A stretch of 64,000 nt of DNA from Zingiber officinale (Eukaryota; Streptophyta; Magnoliopsida; Zingiberales; Zingiberaceae): contig NC_056003.1 of NCBI RefSeq assembly GCF_018446385.1, positions 26,347,198 to 26,411,197 on the forward strand. The letters run 5' to 3'. The first letter of the stretch is position 1, and each line of letters opens with the position of its first letter. Shown here one piece after another: positions 49,001 through 59,797 of this stretch. A program made the position numbers and the translations under genes. Under the pieces are notes generated by a model, which searched no databases, was not told the DNA's origin, and worked only from the letters and a program-made list of their open reading frames with translations.

Positions 49001-52000
49001 ATGGTGTGAGAAAGCAGGGGACAGAACTAGATGGAAAATTGGAGAGCTCAAAGATACATGGGCATGGTGATTGTGGTCCTAGCAAACTGTATGGCCTTTG
49101 GATTCATGTTTATAAAGGCTAAAGGGGCACAGAAGGCAAGTTTTGGGAAGGCTGTGAATGGTGATAGCAAAAGGGTGGATAGTATCTTTTATATTCTTGA
49201 GGTGGGACTATGGATATATATACAAGTGTGGAGTTGGAAAGTTTAAAGTTTCTTCAGTTAAGAAGCAGGTATTAGACTTATGGGAAGGTGTAAATATTAG
49301 CTCATGTGGGAATGTTGTAGGGGATGAAGTAGTGAATGTAGCAGGGTCAAATGAGGTGGATAGTAATGTGGGAATGGATGTACAGGGAGTTATTATGTGG
49401 AAGACTCATGGAGCCAATACAAAGATGGAACCTTATGTCTTTTCTGCTTCTGCTGCTGTTCTTATGCTGAATTTGGCTTTCTAAGGATGATGTCGAGTTA
49501 GAAAGTCAATGACTTGGATCTGTGGCAGACTATAGTTTGGAGGATGAGGTGTTGGTGAATATTAATTGTTCTGAGGGAAATAGGAGCTTGAAAAAACAAA
49601 GTATGGCAGAAACAATCCCTTGCTTCCTTCCAGACAGTGTATGGCTAAAAGGAAGAAGTTCTTGAGTGAGTTGATTGGTGAGACACTAACGCACAACCAT
49701 GGATGGAGTTTTGCTAAAATGTAGCTTGTCTTCTTCGTGAGGGCTCTATTCTGAATACACCTTCTTGCTAAGCTTTGCTTTGTTTTGGTTAAGAAACTCA
49801 ATTTAGTGATGCTGCTGCTAAAAGATATCTAACCAAGCTGGACAGGAGTGACTTTTTCTAATATTATTTATATTGATAACCTTCTCATCACAACCAAGGA
49901 TAATGGTAATTCTTGCAGGGTGCTCGAGGAGGTAATAGAATTGTTTTACAGATTCACTAATCAAAGGGTAGTTTTGGAGAAGTCTGAGAAGTACTAGTAG
50001 CAGTGATAGGGCGATGATAAGTGTATGTAACTACTTAGGTATAAAGAAAGGTATTTCCCTTTCAAATGTTGTGGTGCTTATATTTCTCCTACAGGGGTTC
50101 CTGCAAGTGCTCATAATTTACTTGTGGAAAAAGGTCCTTGAGGGAGTTAAAAACTTGAACAAAAGGCACATTTCAAAAGTTGGTAAGCTTGTCCTAATTG
50201 ACTTGGTTGTAAATTCATTGTATACTCTCTAGGTAGTTTTTGGGTGAATGACTTGGTCAACAACATGATATCAAACATTTTCAGAATTTTTTTTTTATGA
50301 AAATGGAGATGTGTGTAGATCTTTGAATTTAATAAAACAAAAAGTTGTAAACTAAAACACCTTTGTGCGCTTACTAAAGTTTCCAAAGGTCAATCTTGGA
50401 GTTAAGGGGTTATTTGATCAAGCTGGTAGGAGATAATAAAGACTGCAATGTGAGGCAGGATCCTTGGATAGATTCAATACCCTTTGGATTAGATGCCTAC
50501 CTTTGTCATTATGAAGTATATAAATAGAATAATGGTCTTGGAATTGCTTATTGGAGATGATTGAAATGTTGGTTTAGGTCTTAGGGAGCTCTTTGCTGAG
50601 GAATTGATCGGCCAAATTCTGACCATTTATGTGTCTTCTAGTAGAAAGAAAGATAGGTGGGTTTAAAAAGACAGTCTAAATGGTGGAACAAACTATAAAG
50701 GTACTTATAACAATTTGAAGGGGAGAAATATGAAAGGACGAGAGGAAGGGGTTGATATTAACTGAAAACTTTCAGGGTGCATGGGTATCTAATTCAAAGT
50801 GAAAATTTTCCTATAGAAGGTTGCTTGGAGGAGATTGTTAGCTGCTGCTGAATTCATAGAATGAAAAGAAGCATAATGAGGGGCAATGACATGCATCTTA
50901 AAAGCTTATCCAAACTATTGAGGCTGAAATTATTGATTTTAGCTGTTTTTTGTAGAGGCAAGCATATGTCTGCTGTAGTTCAATTGAAGAGTGGTTCTTT
51001 TGGCTCCAAAAATCATTTGCTAGTTTAATATGATGCAGCTTGGATATCTAAAAATGAGGACACAACTGTTGTTTGTTCAATAGTGAAATTTTCTGCTGGT
51101 GTTCTAACTGACTAACTGTACTGGGTAAGATTATTAGCAGATCATCAGTTGTCCATAGCGAGTGAGCAGCCATCACGGCAATATCACCGAGGTGTTTAGA
51201 GAAGTTTATAGGTACTATTGTAATTGTTACTGACTCTTAAATCTCTGTAAAATATCTTGAAGGTAGAAACTTGCCTCCTACACTGTGTATTTAGTGGAGG
51301 GCATTAGAATGATGAAGCAGGACAGGTAGTTGGTTTCATGCCCCTACGAGTAGGAATAGGGAAGCACGTATGGTTGAAGGTAGTTTGTTTTGTAGCAAGT
51401 TTCTTAAAGAATTAATTGTTATTTAAAAAAACAAGGAAATGTGTTGCCTCTGACAATATCTTGCCAAGAACATGTGTACTATTATTAGTATTTATAGTCC
51501 TAAAATGCCAAGATAACTACTATTACCATCATTATCCACAATGCTGCCTAGTTAGTATGATACGATACTACCAATTGCACAGAACCTGTATCCAGGATGG
51601 ATAGAAATCAGAGATGACATAGGTGCTCATAGAAGTACAGGCAATGTGACCATAAGACTTGAAGACAGTAAGTACGCAATTTCCTTGTTCTATTTTCAAT
51701 ACAACTTGACATATGTTTGAGTTCATAACTAGAAAGAAATATGATGGTTACAAACTCAAGTATATGTTGTAAGATCCAAAATACAGAATACGAAGGCATG
51801 GACAAGGGAATGACATCAGTGTACATTAGCAATAAACTTCAGCTTAAAATCATAGAGAAAATTATGGTACAAAATTATATGAAAGGAGGAAGAAACTAGG
51901 AGACCAGTACACAAAGCTATATACCTACGACTTCCCATGGAACAATACTTACCTCTCCAACAAGTGTGGCAAAAAGGATGACCACAAGCAGCAGAAGTCA

Positions 52001-52331
52001 TCCTGTCACGAGGATAGTTTTCAAAACAAATTCCACATGTAAGCTGCCACAAAAAGAAAATGATACAGACTAGTGAGTAAAAGGTAAGTTAAAAAAAATT
52101 GAACCTGTACATTCAATAGCCAAAATCTACCCTGAACAGACAATTATTAAAAGAAATAATATAAATTGCTCAACTTCTCTTACTTCTCTAGTCCTCTGCA
52201 TTTCACTTGAGTTTTCCAGCAAACCAACGACCTTTCGAACATGGTCTTCATTTGCAAACCATTCATCATGTACCCGACTAACACTCCTGTGCAGGCAATA
52301 AATAGCCAGATGAATTGAGGTCTAAGAAGTT

Positions 52332-52370
<39 letters not shown>

Positions 52371-54607
52371 ACTAATAAATACAATTCTATCACTCACTTC
52401 AAATTAGAGCATTGATATTGTATATGTTCAACTTGCTATGTAAAAATAGTCTCATAAAAGAATGAAAAGACATTAGACTAGTATAATGAAGACAATAGTA
52501 CTACTACAATGATTGAGGAGCTTGATAATGAAGTTGGTGATAAATGGATTGTAGTTCATGAGGATCTACAAGAAAGATATCCTCAAAAGATGAAGATGGT
52601 GACAATCTTCAAATGACAATATGAAAAAAAAAACAAATCTTGGCTCGCGCTCAAATTGAACATATCACAAGATTCTAAGGAGTTCCGATGTGATATGATG
52701 ACTTGTAAGATTAAGTTGAAAATTAAAGAGATAGATTAGGGTTCTAACATTACTCTTGAAGTGAAAAGTTAATACTGAGAGAGATTAAGTTAAGTCTAAT
52801 ATTACTTTAAAAGATAAGAATATCAGAGGAACAGTTTAAAAGTTAACATGCTATTGAAAATTTATTTTTGTGACCAATAAAATCAAGTAGGATCCATCAA
52901 ATGATAATGGATGTTTAGTTCAAGATGAAGCGTCTTAATCACAGACACATCATACACGGGAACAAGAATATTAAATTTTCACAAAACACAGATGAAAGAT
53001 GCAGCTCAAAATTGACAATAATACACAATCTTTGTTGATTTTAATGGGAGAATTGGCAATCTAAAGTTTAAGTTTGGAACATTTGGAAAGAAACATTAGG
53101 AAAAGCAACAAAGATATTCATTACCAGTTATAATGCCGTAGAAGAATGCATGCTTCAGATCTTAGTATTGAAAGCACAGTCGATATCCTACTTATGTCTT
53201 CTTCCTGGCGTAGCCTTATGTCAGCATCACTTAAAATAGTATAATTTTGCTGTGATGATAAAAGAAAGATTATGAGAAAACAAAATAATTTTAGTAAAAA
53301 ATGGCAAAAAAAAACACTAATAAAAGTTAGGATAGGCTCAAAGGAATTCCTTTGATACATCGATTAAAGAAAACTTTGCCACAATGTTTGACTTACTTTT
53401 AGAAACATGAATACTTAAAAACCGACAAGGAATATCACACACAAAAATAATAAAAATGTCAAGAGAACATTATTAATCACATGGCACAACTTTTTAAAAA
53501 AACATGTTAGTCATCTAATTTATTTCAAGCTTAGGAGGGAATATATATTGTTTGAAGTTTGAACTGCCCCGATGGTTACTCCAGCCTCCAGTACTTATCC
53601 TGATAGATAATCAACGTAGCAGTAAGATAACATGGAGCTGCACCAACCAGTTAATTTCAAATGAAGCTTTTCATTAATGTGGTGAGCGCTGAAATAGTGA
53701 AAATTATGAAATGTTGAAATAACATTATAAATCAAGATCAGGCGCTATTAGGAACTTCCTTCGAAAATGCATGCAAAGATCCAATAGTTTTGTAGCTAAA
53801 TCATCACATGTTTGACTATCCAATATTTCAACTATTGCATATTTGTGAAAGATTATTTCAGGTACAAATATAATATAGTGGTACTTTTTACATTTAAACA
53901 GACACATAAGCCAGTGACAAATAAATAATAATCTCTAGGAAAGTAAATTTCTTTCATCAAAAAAGTATTTATATACTACAGAATATGCCAACAATCTATA
54001 AGAAAACTGAGAGGCAAAAGAAATTCCAAATTAAAGAAAATCTAAAGTGTCAAGTCATAACACAAATTGATCAAATAGCATTAATGGGCATTTCCTTCAG
54101 CTAATCAGACAATCAATTCTACTTCCACCAAAATCTCATAATAGTACCAATACATTGCAACCAGAAAAGAAACCTTTTTCATTCGACATGTTTAATGAAG
54201 AAAGTTATTGTTAAAGTGGGAAATGATGTGATATACAGAAACTCAAACCGTCAAATCCAACACCGCTAATCCTTAATTCCATCGGATCCAAGCACAAGTA
54301 TGCCGCCTATCCAATCCAAGCTAAATAAAAGTTCCTTCCTTGCTCAATACAAAGATAAGTAACTTTCGAATCCAGCACAAAAAAATCACCCATCAAAGCA
54401 CCAAACTTGATGAAAAACAGAAAGGCGTTTAAGTTAATCCTTCACCTGCTGGCGATGCGAGGTGCTTTCCTCGGCGCCATCCGACACGTTGTCGACGAAA
54501 TCGTACTCGTCTCCGTCATCGCTGCCCAAGGCGGCGTACCCGCTATAGAATTGGTCGTCCAACGAGTCTAGGTCGTCGGCGTCATGCATGTCGTCCTCGG
54601 AGTCCAT
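37039..54607 (-). CDS. ARIADNE-type RBR E3 ubiquitin ligase (ARI5/7/8-like)
   Basis: I can join 15 coding exons on the minus strand: 54607-54446, 53249-53125, 52286-52184, 52043-51953, 47821-47649, 47491-47387, 47297-47209, 44751-44644, 44554-44464, 44364-44275, 38487-38440, 38227-38156, 38074-37975, 37896-37770, 37318-37039. All have GT-AG borders and phases agree, giving 1,764 nt and 587 aa (plant relatives are about 560-570). An acidic N-terminus starts [16 protein letters not shown]1 starts at Cys133 ([21 protein letters not shown]). The IBR spans about 200-282 ([19 protein letters not shown]). RING2 is about 291-322 ([14 protein letters not shown]), with the thioester-forming cysteine expected at Cys304 and His306 beside it. 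The Ariadne domain is about 350-495 and a RanBP2-type zinc finger about 564-583 (WSCDHC, CQMC). RBR ligases take ubiquitin from an E2 onto the RING2 cysteine, then to substrate. An in-frame ATG at 54721 would add 38 residues outside homology. Introns 4 (4.1 kb), 7 (2.5 kb) and 10 (5.8 kb) are large; 4 and 10 hold LINE remnants. Confidence 0.93.
37897..37974 (-). other. 78-nt in-frame, stop-free intron (exitron-like) in the ARIADNE gene
   Basis: Intron 13 runs from donor G|GTCCATATG to acceptor TTTTTAG|GTGAAG. It is a multiple of three with no stop in the host frame. Retaining it would insert 26 residues (starting PYASTFTL) between FEYLQG and EAESGLE of the Ariadne domain. Relatives lack this insert, so splicing is the expected state. 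Confidence 0.75.
38488..40299. other. ARIADNE intron 10, 3' part
   Basis: This is AT-rich intron DNA with no gene. From about 39960 to 40290 (CAACAATCATCTCAAGTGG, two AAATA(T/G)GCAAAAGTTC phrases) it may be the 5' leader of the LINE that follows. Confidence 0.5.
40300..43175 (+). mobile_element. RTE-clade LINE, degenerate, in ARIADNE intron 10 (antisense to the gene)
   Basis: The plus strand gives, in order and across several frames, an APE-type endonuclease (FGTWNIRTL near 40325, IQETKW near 40410, ISVYAPQV near 40620, GDLNGHV near 40730) and a reverse transcriptase ([14 protein letters not shown] near 41730, [20 protein letters not shown] near 41870, DLEKTYDR near 42120, then CMLFAYN near 42380). 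The 3' end has the typical CCACCTAGTGGGATAAGGCT followed by a TTG-rich tail. The polymerase box, normally FADD, reads F-A-Y-N, and many stops and frameshifts are present, so it is inactive. No flanking target duplication was established. Confidence 0.87.
43176..44274. other. ARIADNE intron 10, 5' part
   Basis: Unique-looking intron sequence lies between exon 10 and the LINE. The frames on the minus strand here are incidental. Confidence 0.5.
44752..47208. other. ARIADNE intron 7 (2.5 kb)
   Basis: This intron is AT-rich, most strongly at 45480-46010 where TTAATAATTTA-like runs dominate. No coding remnant or bounded element was recognised. Confidence 0.55.
48770..48950 (+). mobile_element. RTE-clade LINE 3'-end fragment in ARIADNE intron 4
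   Basis: GAAGACTAAAAAAGACTTGG, AACAACAATAAAACAAGATA and CCTACCTAGTGGGATAAG match the last 180 bp of the element at 40300-43175 (compare 43018-43165). It is a 5'-truncated copy, the usual outcome of target-primed reverse transcription. Confidence 0.85.
48951..51400 (+). mobile_element. L1-type LINE remnant in ARIADNE intron 4 (antisense to the gene)
   Basis: Plus-strand pieces resemble the L1 reverse transcriptase C-terminal part and its downstream domain: [15 protein letters not shown] near 49860, [14 protein letters not shown] near 49940, [11 protein letters not shown] near 50025, [20 protein letters not shown] near 50170 and [15 protein letters not shown] near 50240. Further down, [13 protein letters not shown] near 51030 looks like the RNase H domain of plant L1 elements. 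Numerous stops and frame changes show it is dead. The immediately preceding RTE fragment suggests nested or sequential insertion. Confidence 0.65.
52335..52367 (+). repeat. (AT)n microsatellite in ARIADNE intron 2
   Basis: This is an uninterrupted run of about 16 AT units. Confidence 0.95.
52380..53124. other. ARIADNE intron 2, 5' part
   Basis: AT-rich intron sequence without a recognisable element. A purine-rich plus-strand stretch near 52520-52690 (GAGGATCTACAAGAAAGATA, AAGATGGTGACAATC) resembles decayed coding DNA but gives no continuous frame. Confidence 0.45.
53250..54445. other. ARIADNE intron 1 (1.2 kb)
   Basis: AT-rich first intron with no element recognised. The 60-codon minus frame 53725-53907 is incidental. 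Confidence 0.55.
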
Positions 54608-55048
54608 CTCTGCCCCCAAGCCCAAAGCTCTCCGGCCCAGTCGCACCAGGAACCCTAGAATTCCGACGGAGGGAACGATCGCGGCCAGGGGCGGTCTGGA
54701 TTGAGGCCCGAACCGATCCAAAATGCTAGTAGGAGAAAATCGGATAAAATGAAGGAACTTGGGAACGCGTGGGTCTGAGAGAAGGGGAGGCCCGGGAGGG
54801 ATTGCTTGGATCCCTGGGTGGGTAGGGCGTCCCCGTGCGGTGGATTTGCTTTCCCGGTGGGGGGAGAGAGATCGGAGCTTCGTCCCTTTCCGATGAGGCT
54901 AGGAAGGGAGAATCATTATAGTAGTTAAATCGTATTTCAGAGATAACAACAATCAATAATTGCACGCTTTACTTCGCAGGCAATGCTGGCTTTTTCTATG
55001 CTTTTTTAGACAATTAAAAATATATTCGTAAAATAAGGAATAAGTTAA

Positions 55049-55429
55049 GAGGACGTTTCCTGTGAGCGGAAAAAATTTATGGGAAAAAATTATCCTTAAA
55101 GAAAAAGTAAAAAAAAAATAAAGAAATCTTTTATTTTTATTGTTTATTTAGATAGTAGATATATGTAATATAATTTTGTAAATAAAAAAAAGATATATGA
55201 GTTATTTTTTTAAGTACATGATGTAATTTTATGAGTTAAAAAGGATGCATGCGTCATTTTTTTTCATCTGTGATTTTCTTTCTGATTTTGAGATGATCAA
55301 TTTTGGCTCCAAAACTATCCGTTGATGGATTACGTTTCTCATCCTTCTGAAATTTTTAATGAAGTAAATGATGAAAATATTTTCATTGTGAAAATTTTTT
55401 ATTAGTTTTACTTTTCGCTCTCCCAAGTA

Positions 55430-55432
<3 letters not shown>
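55049..55432. mobile_element. Tourist-like MITE, copy B (decayed)
   Basis: It keeps the internal order of 5445-5916: ATGTAATATAATTTTGTAAA, ATGATGTAATTTTATGAG, GCATGCGTCATTTTTTTT, TTTTGGCTCCAAAACTATCC and the end CTCTCCCAAGTAAAC. The last bases of the right inverted repeat are replaced by a (TA)n run. It lies just upstream of the ARIADNE promoter. Confidence 0.7.

Positions 55433-55465
<33 letters not shown>
55433..55465 (+). repeat. (TA)n microsatellite
   Basis: A run of about 16 TA units directly abuts the end of the MITE copy, suggesting expansion from the MITE target or tail. Confidence 0.95.
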
Positions 55466-55467
<2 letters not shown>

Positions 55468-55859
55468 GTGATCATAGGCGATAGCTTACGTGGGCATTTA
55501 ACACGACCTAAATTTACATTTTTTAATATCTCTCTTCCTTCGCGCAAGCTTATTTTTACTCTTTCTATTCCTTCGCTTGTCTCTCTTCCCTAAAACGGAA
55601 ATCCTAAACCCTCTTCATCATTCATCCACTCCTCGTTTCCTCTGCTTCCAACCATAGATACAAGTCATCTTGTTTAACTCTCAGCTCATGTTAATTGAGT
55701 TAGAATTTTCACTCACAACTATATTGGTCATCTCCCTCCTCTCTTTTTTCTACTCTTATTCATAATAGCACAAAAAGGTGTTGCAAAGGTATATTGAGTA
55801 TTTGTCTTTTACCATCGTAGTTTCTAAGAACCAACTATTTAAAAATCAATGCGATAACA

Positions 55860-56350
55860 CTTTAGTGCTTGATTTTGAAGAACATGATGATGTTGATTTT
55901 TAAAATTGCAACATTAGTGCTGGTCTACTAGAACCAACGTTGGTACCAGTTTTTGAAGACCAATACTAATGTTATAATTTTTTAAAACCAGCACCATCAT
56001 GTTTTTTGAAATAAAGCACCAAGTGTTGATTCTAGTTTTTGCAAATCAACACCAATATTGGTGTTGATTTTTGAAAATCCATTGACTCCATGTTGGTTCT
56101 AGTTTTTAAAAACTAATTGACTACATATTGGTGCTAGTTTTTACAAATCATGACCTCTAATTCTCAAAAACTCATTGATTACTATATTGGTACTAGTTTT
56201 AAAAAATGAGCACATTGACATTGATTTTAGAAAATAACCACTAATGTGGTGCTAGTTTCTTGTACCACCCAATTTTAAAAACCAAAGAAGTCACATTAAC
56301 ATGTTGTTATATTAATCAAAAAAACCAACATCAATGTGATATTGCAATAT
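55860..56350. repeat. Degenerate tandem repeat (TTGGTGCTAGTTTTTxAAAACCAA type)
   Basis: Units of roughly 55-65 bp recur with ATTGGTGCTAGTTTTTA, AAATCAACACCAATATTGG and AACATTAGTGCTGG-like phrases, partly inverted relative to each other. It has no coding capacity. Confidence 0.65.
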
Positions 56351-56779
56351 AAAAATTAGCACCACCCCAACATATGGATAAAAACATAGAAGTCAAAAAA
56401 TATATTGTTATATTAATGTCAAAATCTTAGAACCATTACTGCATGTGTGCATTTGTTTATTTATGTTAATAATGTATACTTTGAATAATTCCGGTTATCA
56501 GTTGATGTTAACAATAAACTCCAATGGGCAAGTATTTTAAGTCACTTTAATAAGTTTTTTATCGTCCAACAATAAAAGGACAGGATCACAGGTCAATTTG
56601 TTTACATGATCGACACAAAGAGATCATTAAACATTCTCCTTTTGTTGTATTTTTGGACATACAAGATATTCAATAAATTTGTGGTCTACTGGTCAATATA
56701 TTTTAAAGTTAGAATTCAACATATCAAACCTTTATATTTTCAGGAACATTTTCTAGGTTTGAAAGTTAAAAGCACGTAA

Positions 56780-57216
56780 TAGAAAATTAATCATTATAAA
56801 TTTACAGGTGTACTAGTTACTTTCACTAGAAGAGATGTATCTCTTTTACTTGGCATTTTAGATAGAGGTACTTCCGTTCCTATGAACTCAACTAATGCAT
56901 CGGGTGACCTCTTTCTTGCTCACTTCTCTAATAAAAAAGAACTTGCTAAATACAAATTTAAGGAGTTATTTAAACTCTATTCTCATAGAGTTGAAGTAGA
57001 TCATAATATTTTAGTGTTTTATAAATTATATATTTTGTATATATTTATTTGTATGTTATTTTTTTTCTAATACATACAAGGTTCCATTAGGTCTTGTAGA
57101 TATTGTAGATGATTTTAAAATTTTAGGTAGATTCAATTGGGTTGAAACGATTCATCAATTTATTGCTCCCCAATTACCTACTATCAAGAAACTTTTTTCA
57201 TCAAGTTAGACATATT
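56780..57216 (+). pseudogene. Fragment of a TE-derived plant gene (interrupted by the Copia element)
   Basis: Open stretches read FTRRDVSLLLGILDRGTSVP (about 56820-56880), FSNKKELAKYKFKELFKLYS (about 56930-56990) and, after a short AT-rich break, VPLGLVDIVDDF...LGRFNWVETIHQFIAP (about 57080-57175). I associate these phrases with low-copy, transposon-derived plant genes often linked to Ulp1-type proteases, but I cannot name the domain securely. The reading stops at 57210 beside the Copia insertion. Related sequence may resume after 62047 (YWSFGCKFFNGKYDFFL, then AYNEADMVFGVCSNLEPI to 62218, and a 67-codon frame 62567-62770). Confidence 0.45.
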
Positions 57217-58159
57217 TGTAAGTACCCCGTAGTAGTTTTGATATGATCAACCAAGTCAAAGTTAGGTTCCATTGTTTTTTGATGTCTTGTGTCTAAGTGT
57301 GCAGGAACTTAGGAGTAGAGGAAGTTGAGCGAAAGACGCAGCTAACGAGAAAGACGACACAGGAGAGAGTCGACGGGCTCGATGCGTCTGAGAGACGAGG
57401 TGCTACGGAAGAGTACGCTAGCATACGAGAAGGAAGCGCGCGACTTTTCCAAGGGATGAGAAGTCGAAGCGGAAGGTTGCTCGAGAAGGTCGGAAAATGA
57501 GTTCGAGTGAGCCATATTCTAGATGGCTGAAATCACCCAAGTGAACGGAGCCGGAGCGAAAGACTCATGGAAAGTCAACATGGAGTTGACTGGAGTCCGA
57601 GCACTAGGAGCCATTTCGGGCGCCCGAACTTATTTCGGCACCCAAACTGACTTGGTCCAGCTGGGGCGCCTTGGCGGGGCGCCCCTATGCGAAGGCAGTC
57701 TGGGCGCTTGGAACCCTTCCAGGTGCCCCAACCAAAGATTTATCCAGATCTGTTGTGATGTGATATGTTGCGATGTGGAAAAAGTTTTATCCACACCCAA
57801 GCGTCCGGAACCCTTCTAGGCACCCGGGTCAGGACTATAAATACAACCCTAATTTCAGTAGCTAAATACAAAACTTGTAAATGATCTTCTTTTTGTTTAA
57901 CTTTATAATCTAGTGCTCTAACTGTTATAAGAGGCTTCTCCGTCAGAAGGAGATTTGATAGTAAGCTTTCAACACTTGGATTAGCAATCCCCTGATTGTA
58001 AACCAAGTAAATTATGTGCCTCTTTCTTTTTGTTAATTAGCTTCTTAATTTTTTTGTACAAGTGTTAATTTTAATCAAACTATAAGATCGAGAAAGACAT
58101 TTCTTGTTTTTATAGTGCAGGGCAATTTACCTCCCCTTGCCGGGCGCAATAGACCAACA
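57217..58159 (+). repeat. 5' LTR of the Copia element
   Basis: The LTR begins TGTAAGTACCCCGTAG and ends AGACCAACA. It contains GGGCGCCCGAACTT and GGGGCGCCTTGG, the GGCGCC-rich blocks seen in SIRE-like LTRs, and CTATAAATAC (about 57835), a likely TATA-type promoter. It aligns throughout with 61173-62047 but is 68 bp longer. Confidence 0.85.
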
Positions 58160-58467
58160 AGTGTATTAGAGCCCAACCACTTTAGAAGAACTAACCGTCG
58201 ACCGAAGCACAGAAGATGATGGTCGAACCGAGTATCTACCCACCGAATTTGGAGGGGGAGTTCCTGACTGAAAAAAGAAAATTGAAGTATTCTTTAAAAT
58301 GAATTTTGAATCATTAATTATTATAAAGTATAGTTTTGTAGTGCCAAGGAACAAAGAAGAACATTAGTGGACGAAAAAGGAGTAAGCTGACTTCGTGGCA
58401 AACGATAAGGCAGAGTTTCATCTGTTGAGCATTTTACCACCTCAAGAAGTTAACCAGATCAGAGCCT

Positions 58468-59247
58468 ATGAGCCAGCCAAAGATCTCTGAAAAAAAAATC
58501 CTAGAAATCCATGAAAGAACCTCGGAGGCAAAACTCACTAGACGAGATATGCTCCAGAACCAGATCAGCAACCTCCGATTAGAAGAAAGAGAAACCGTCT
58601 CACACCTCCATTCAAGGATCAAAGAACTTATCACCAAACTCACAAATCTTGAAGAAAAGGTAACCAACCGAGATGCACTAAGGTACGCACTTAATGCATT
58701 TCCTAGGACTCCTGAATGGGCAACCCTAGTAGATGTATATTTCATCTCTAGGGACTTAGAGGTAAGCAATTTAGAAGAATTATTCTCTACTTTTGAAATT
58801 CATGAGTCAAGATATGCAGATCTAAAAAAGGAGTCAAAGCACAACATTGCCTTAAAGGTAAAAATAGATGAACCAAAATCTGAAACTTCTCTTGATGATA
58901 AAGAAATGACATTCATGGTAAGGAAGTTCAAAAGTTTTTTTAAAACCAATAAGTTTAATCAATTGCAGACTAAAATAAGAAAAAGAAAAATAAAGTGTTA
59001 TCATTGCAATGAAGAAGGACACGTCAAAGATAATTATCCAAAACTAAAGAACAAGGGCAAGGACAACAAAAAAGATAAAAGAGCAACCCAGAAGAAACAT
59101 AAGAATCTAAAAGCGACATGGGATGAAACGTCATCATCAGATTCGGACATTATAGCCTATGTCGGACTTACATTGATGGCAAGTCACCAAGAAGATGACG
59201 AAGCAAGTTCATCGGGAATGAGCATCGAGAGCATCGATGAAGGGTAG
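58468..59247 (+). CDS. Copia gag-like polyprotein with damaged zinc knuckle
   Basis: This is a 259-codon frame. The N-terminal half (residues about 10-120) matches the plant Copia gag (UBN2-type) pattern: RRDMLQNQISNLRLEERETV, then HSRIKELITKLTNL and NAFPRTPEWATLVD. A single CCHC knuckle at about 174-188 reads CYHCNEEGHVKDNY, where the last zinc ligand Cys is Tyr. A Lys/Asp/Ser-rich tail follows. The frame ends at a TAG supplied by the terminal inverted repeat of the MITE inserted at 59245; without the insertion it would run on for about 19 codons. Gag forms the virus-like particle that packages element RNA. The visible start is the first ATG in frame; the true start may lie upstream. Confidence 0.75.
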   Translation: MSQPKISEKKILEIHERTSEAKLTRRDMLQNQISNLRLEERETVSHLHSRIKELITKLTNLEEKVTNRDALRYALNAFPRTPEWATLVDVYFISRDLEVSNLEELFSTFEIHESRYADLKKESKHNIALKVKIDEPKSETSLDDKEMTFMVRKFKSFFKTNKFNQLQTKIRKRKIKCYHCNEEGHVKDNYPKLKNKGKDNKKDKRATQKKHKNLKATWDETSSSDSDIIAYVGLTLMASHQEDDEASSSGMSIESIDEG

Positions 59248-59797
59248 AGCTGTCAGATGGGCCAACCCGTGGCAGGGCGGGTTGCCCCGTGGTGGAGCGG
59301 GTTGGCCCATGGCGGGCCAACCATTTGGCGGGGCGGGGCGACCAACCCGTCAACTTGGCGGGTTGGCAAATTTCCAACAAAACCCAATCCAATGTGGGTT
59401 GCAGGTTTGGCAGGCCAACCTGCGGGCCTATTAAATTTAAATAAAAAATATAAAAAATATTTTATATCTTCAACGTTTTACTTCAGAAAGATTTCATCAA
59501 TCAAATGTTTCCATAAATATATTTTTTAAATATAAATGGACAACAACGAGTACTTATGTGGGATGAAAAGTACTATTTTTATTTTAAAATTATAATAAAA
59601 AAAGATAATAAATTGGTACAAAACTTGGTTTACATGTGTTTCTCAACCCGCGAGTCAACCCAAGTCCGTCGCGGGTCGACCCGAACAGGTCGCGGGCCTA
59701 AGCGGGTCAGCCCACAGCGGGCTTAGGTTGATAAAATTCTAACCCAACCCACTTAAATTGTTTGGCGGGACGGGCCCAACCCAAATTGACAGCTCTA
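59245..59797. mobile_element. hAT MITE inserted in the gag frame (553 bp)
   Basis: Perfect 11-bp terminal inverted repeats (TAGAGCTGTCA and TGACAGCTCTA) are flanked by a perfect 8-bp direct repeat ATGAAGGG (59237-59244, 59798-59805). Subterminal GCGGGTTGG and GGCCAACC repeats crowd both ends, while the middle is AT-rich. It has no transposase. This is the youngest layer of the nest. Confidence 0.93.

Noticed and set aside
54608-54721. Upstream in-frame ATG of the ARIADNE gene (38 extra residues)
   Set aside because: The added residues (starting MDRFGPQSRPP) are outside the family homology, which starts at MDSEDDMHD. It is probably 5' leader.
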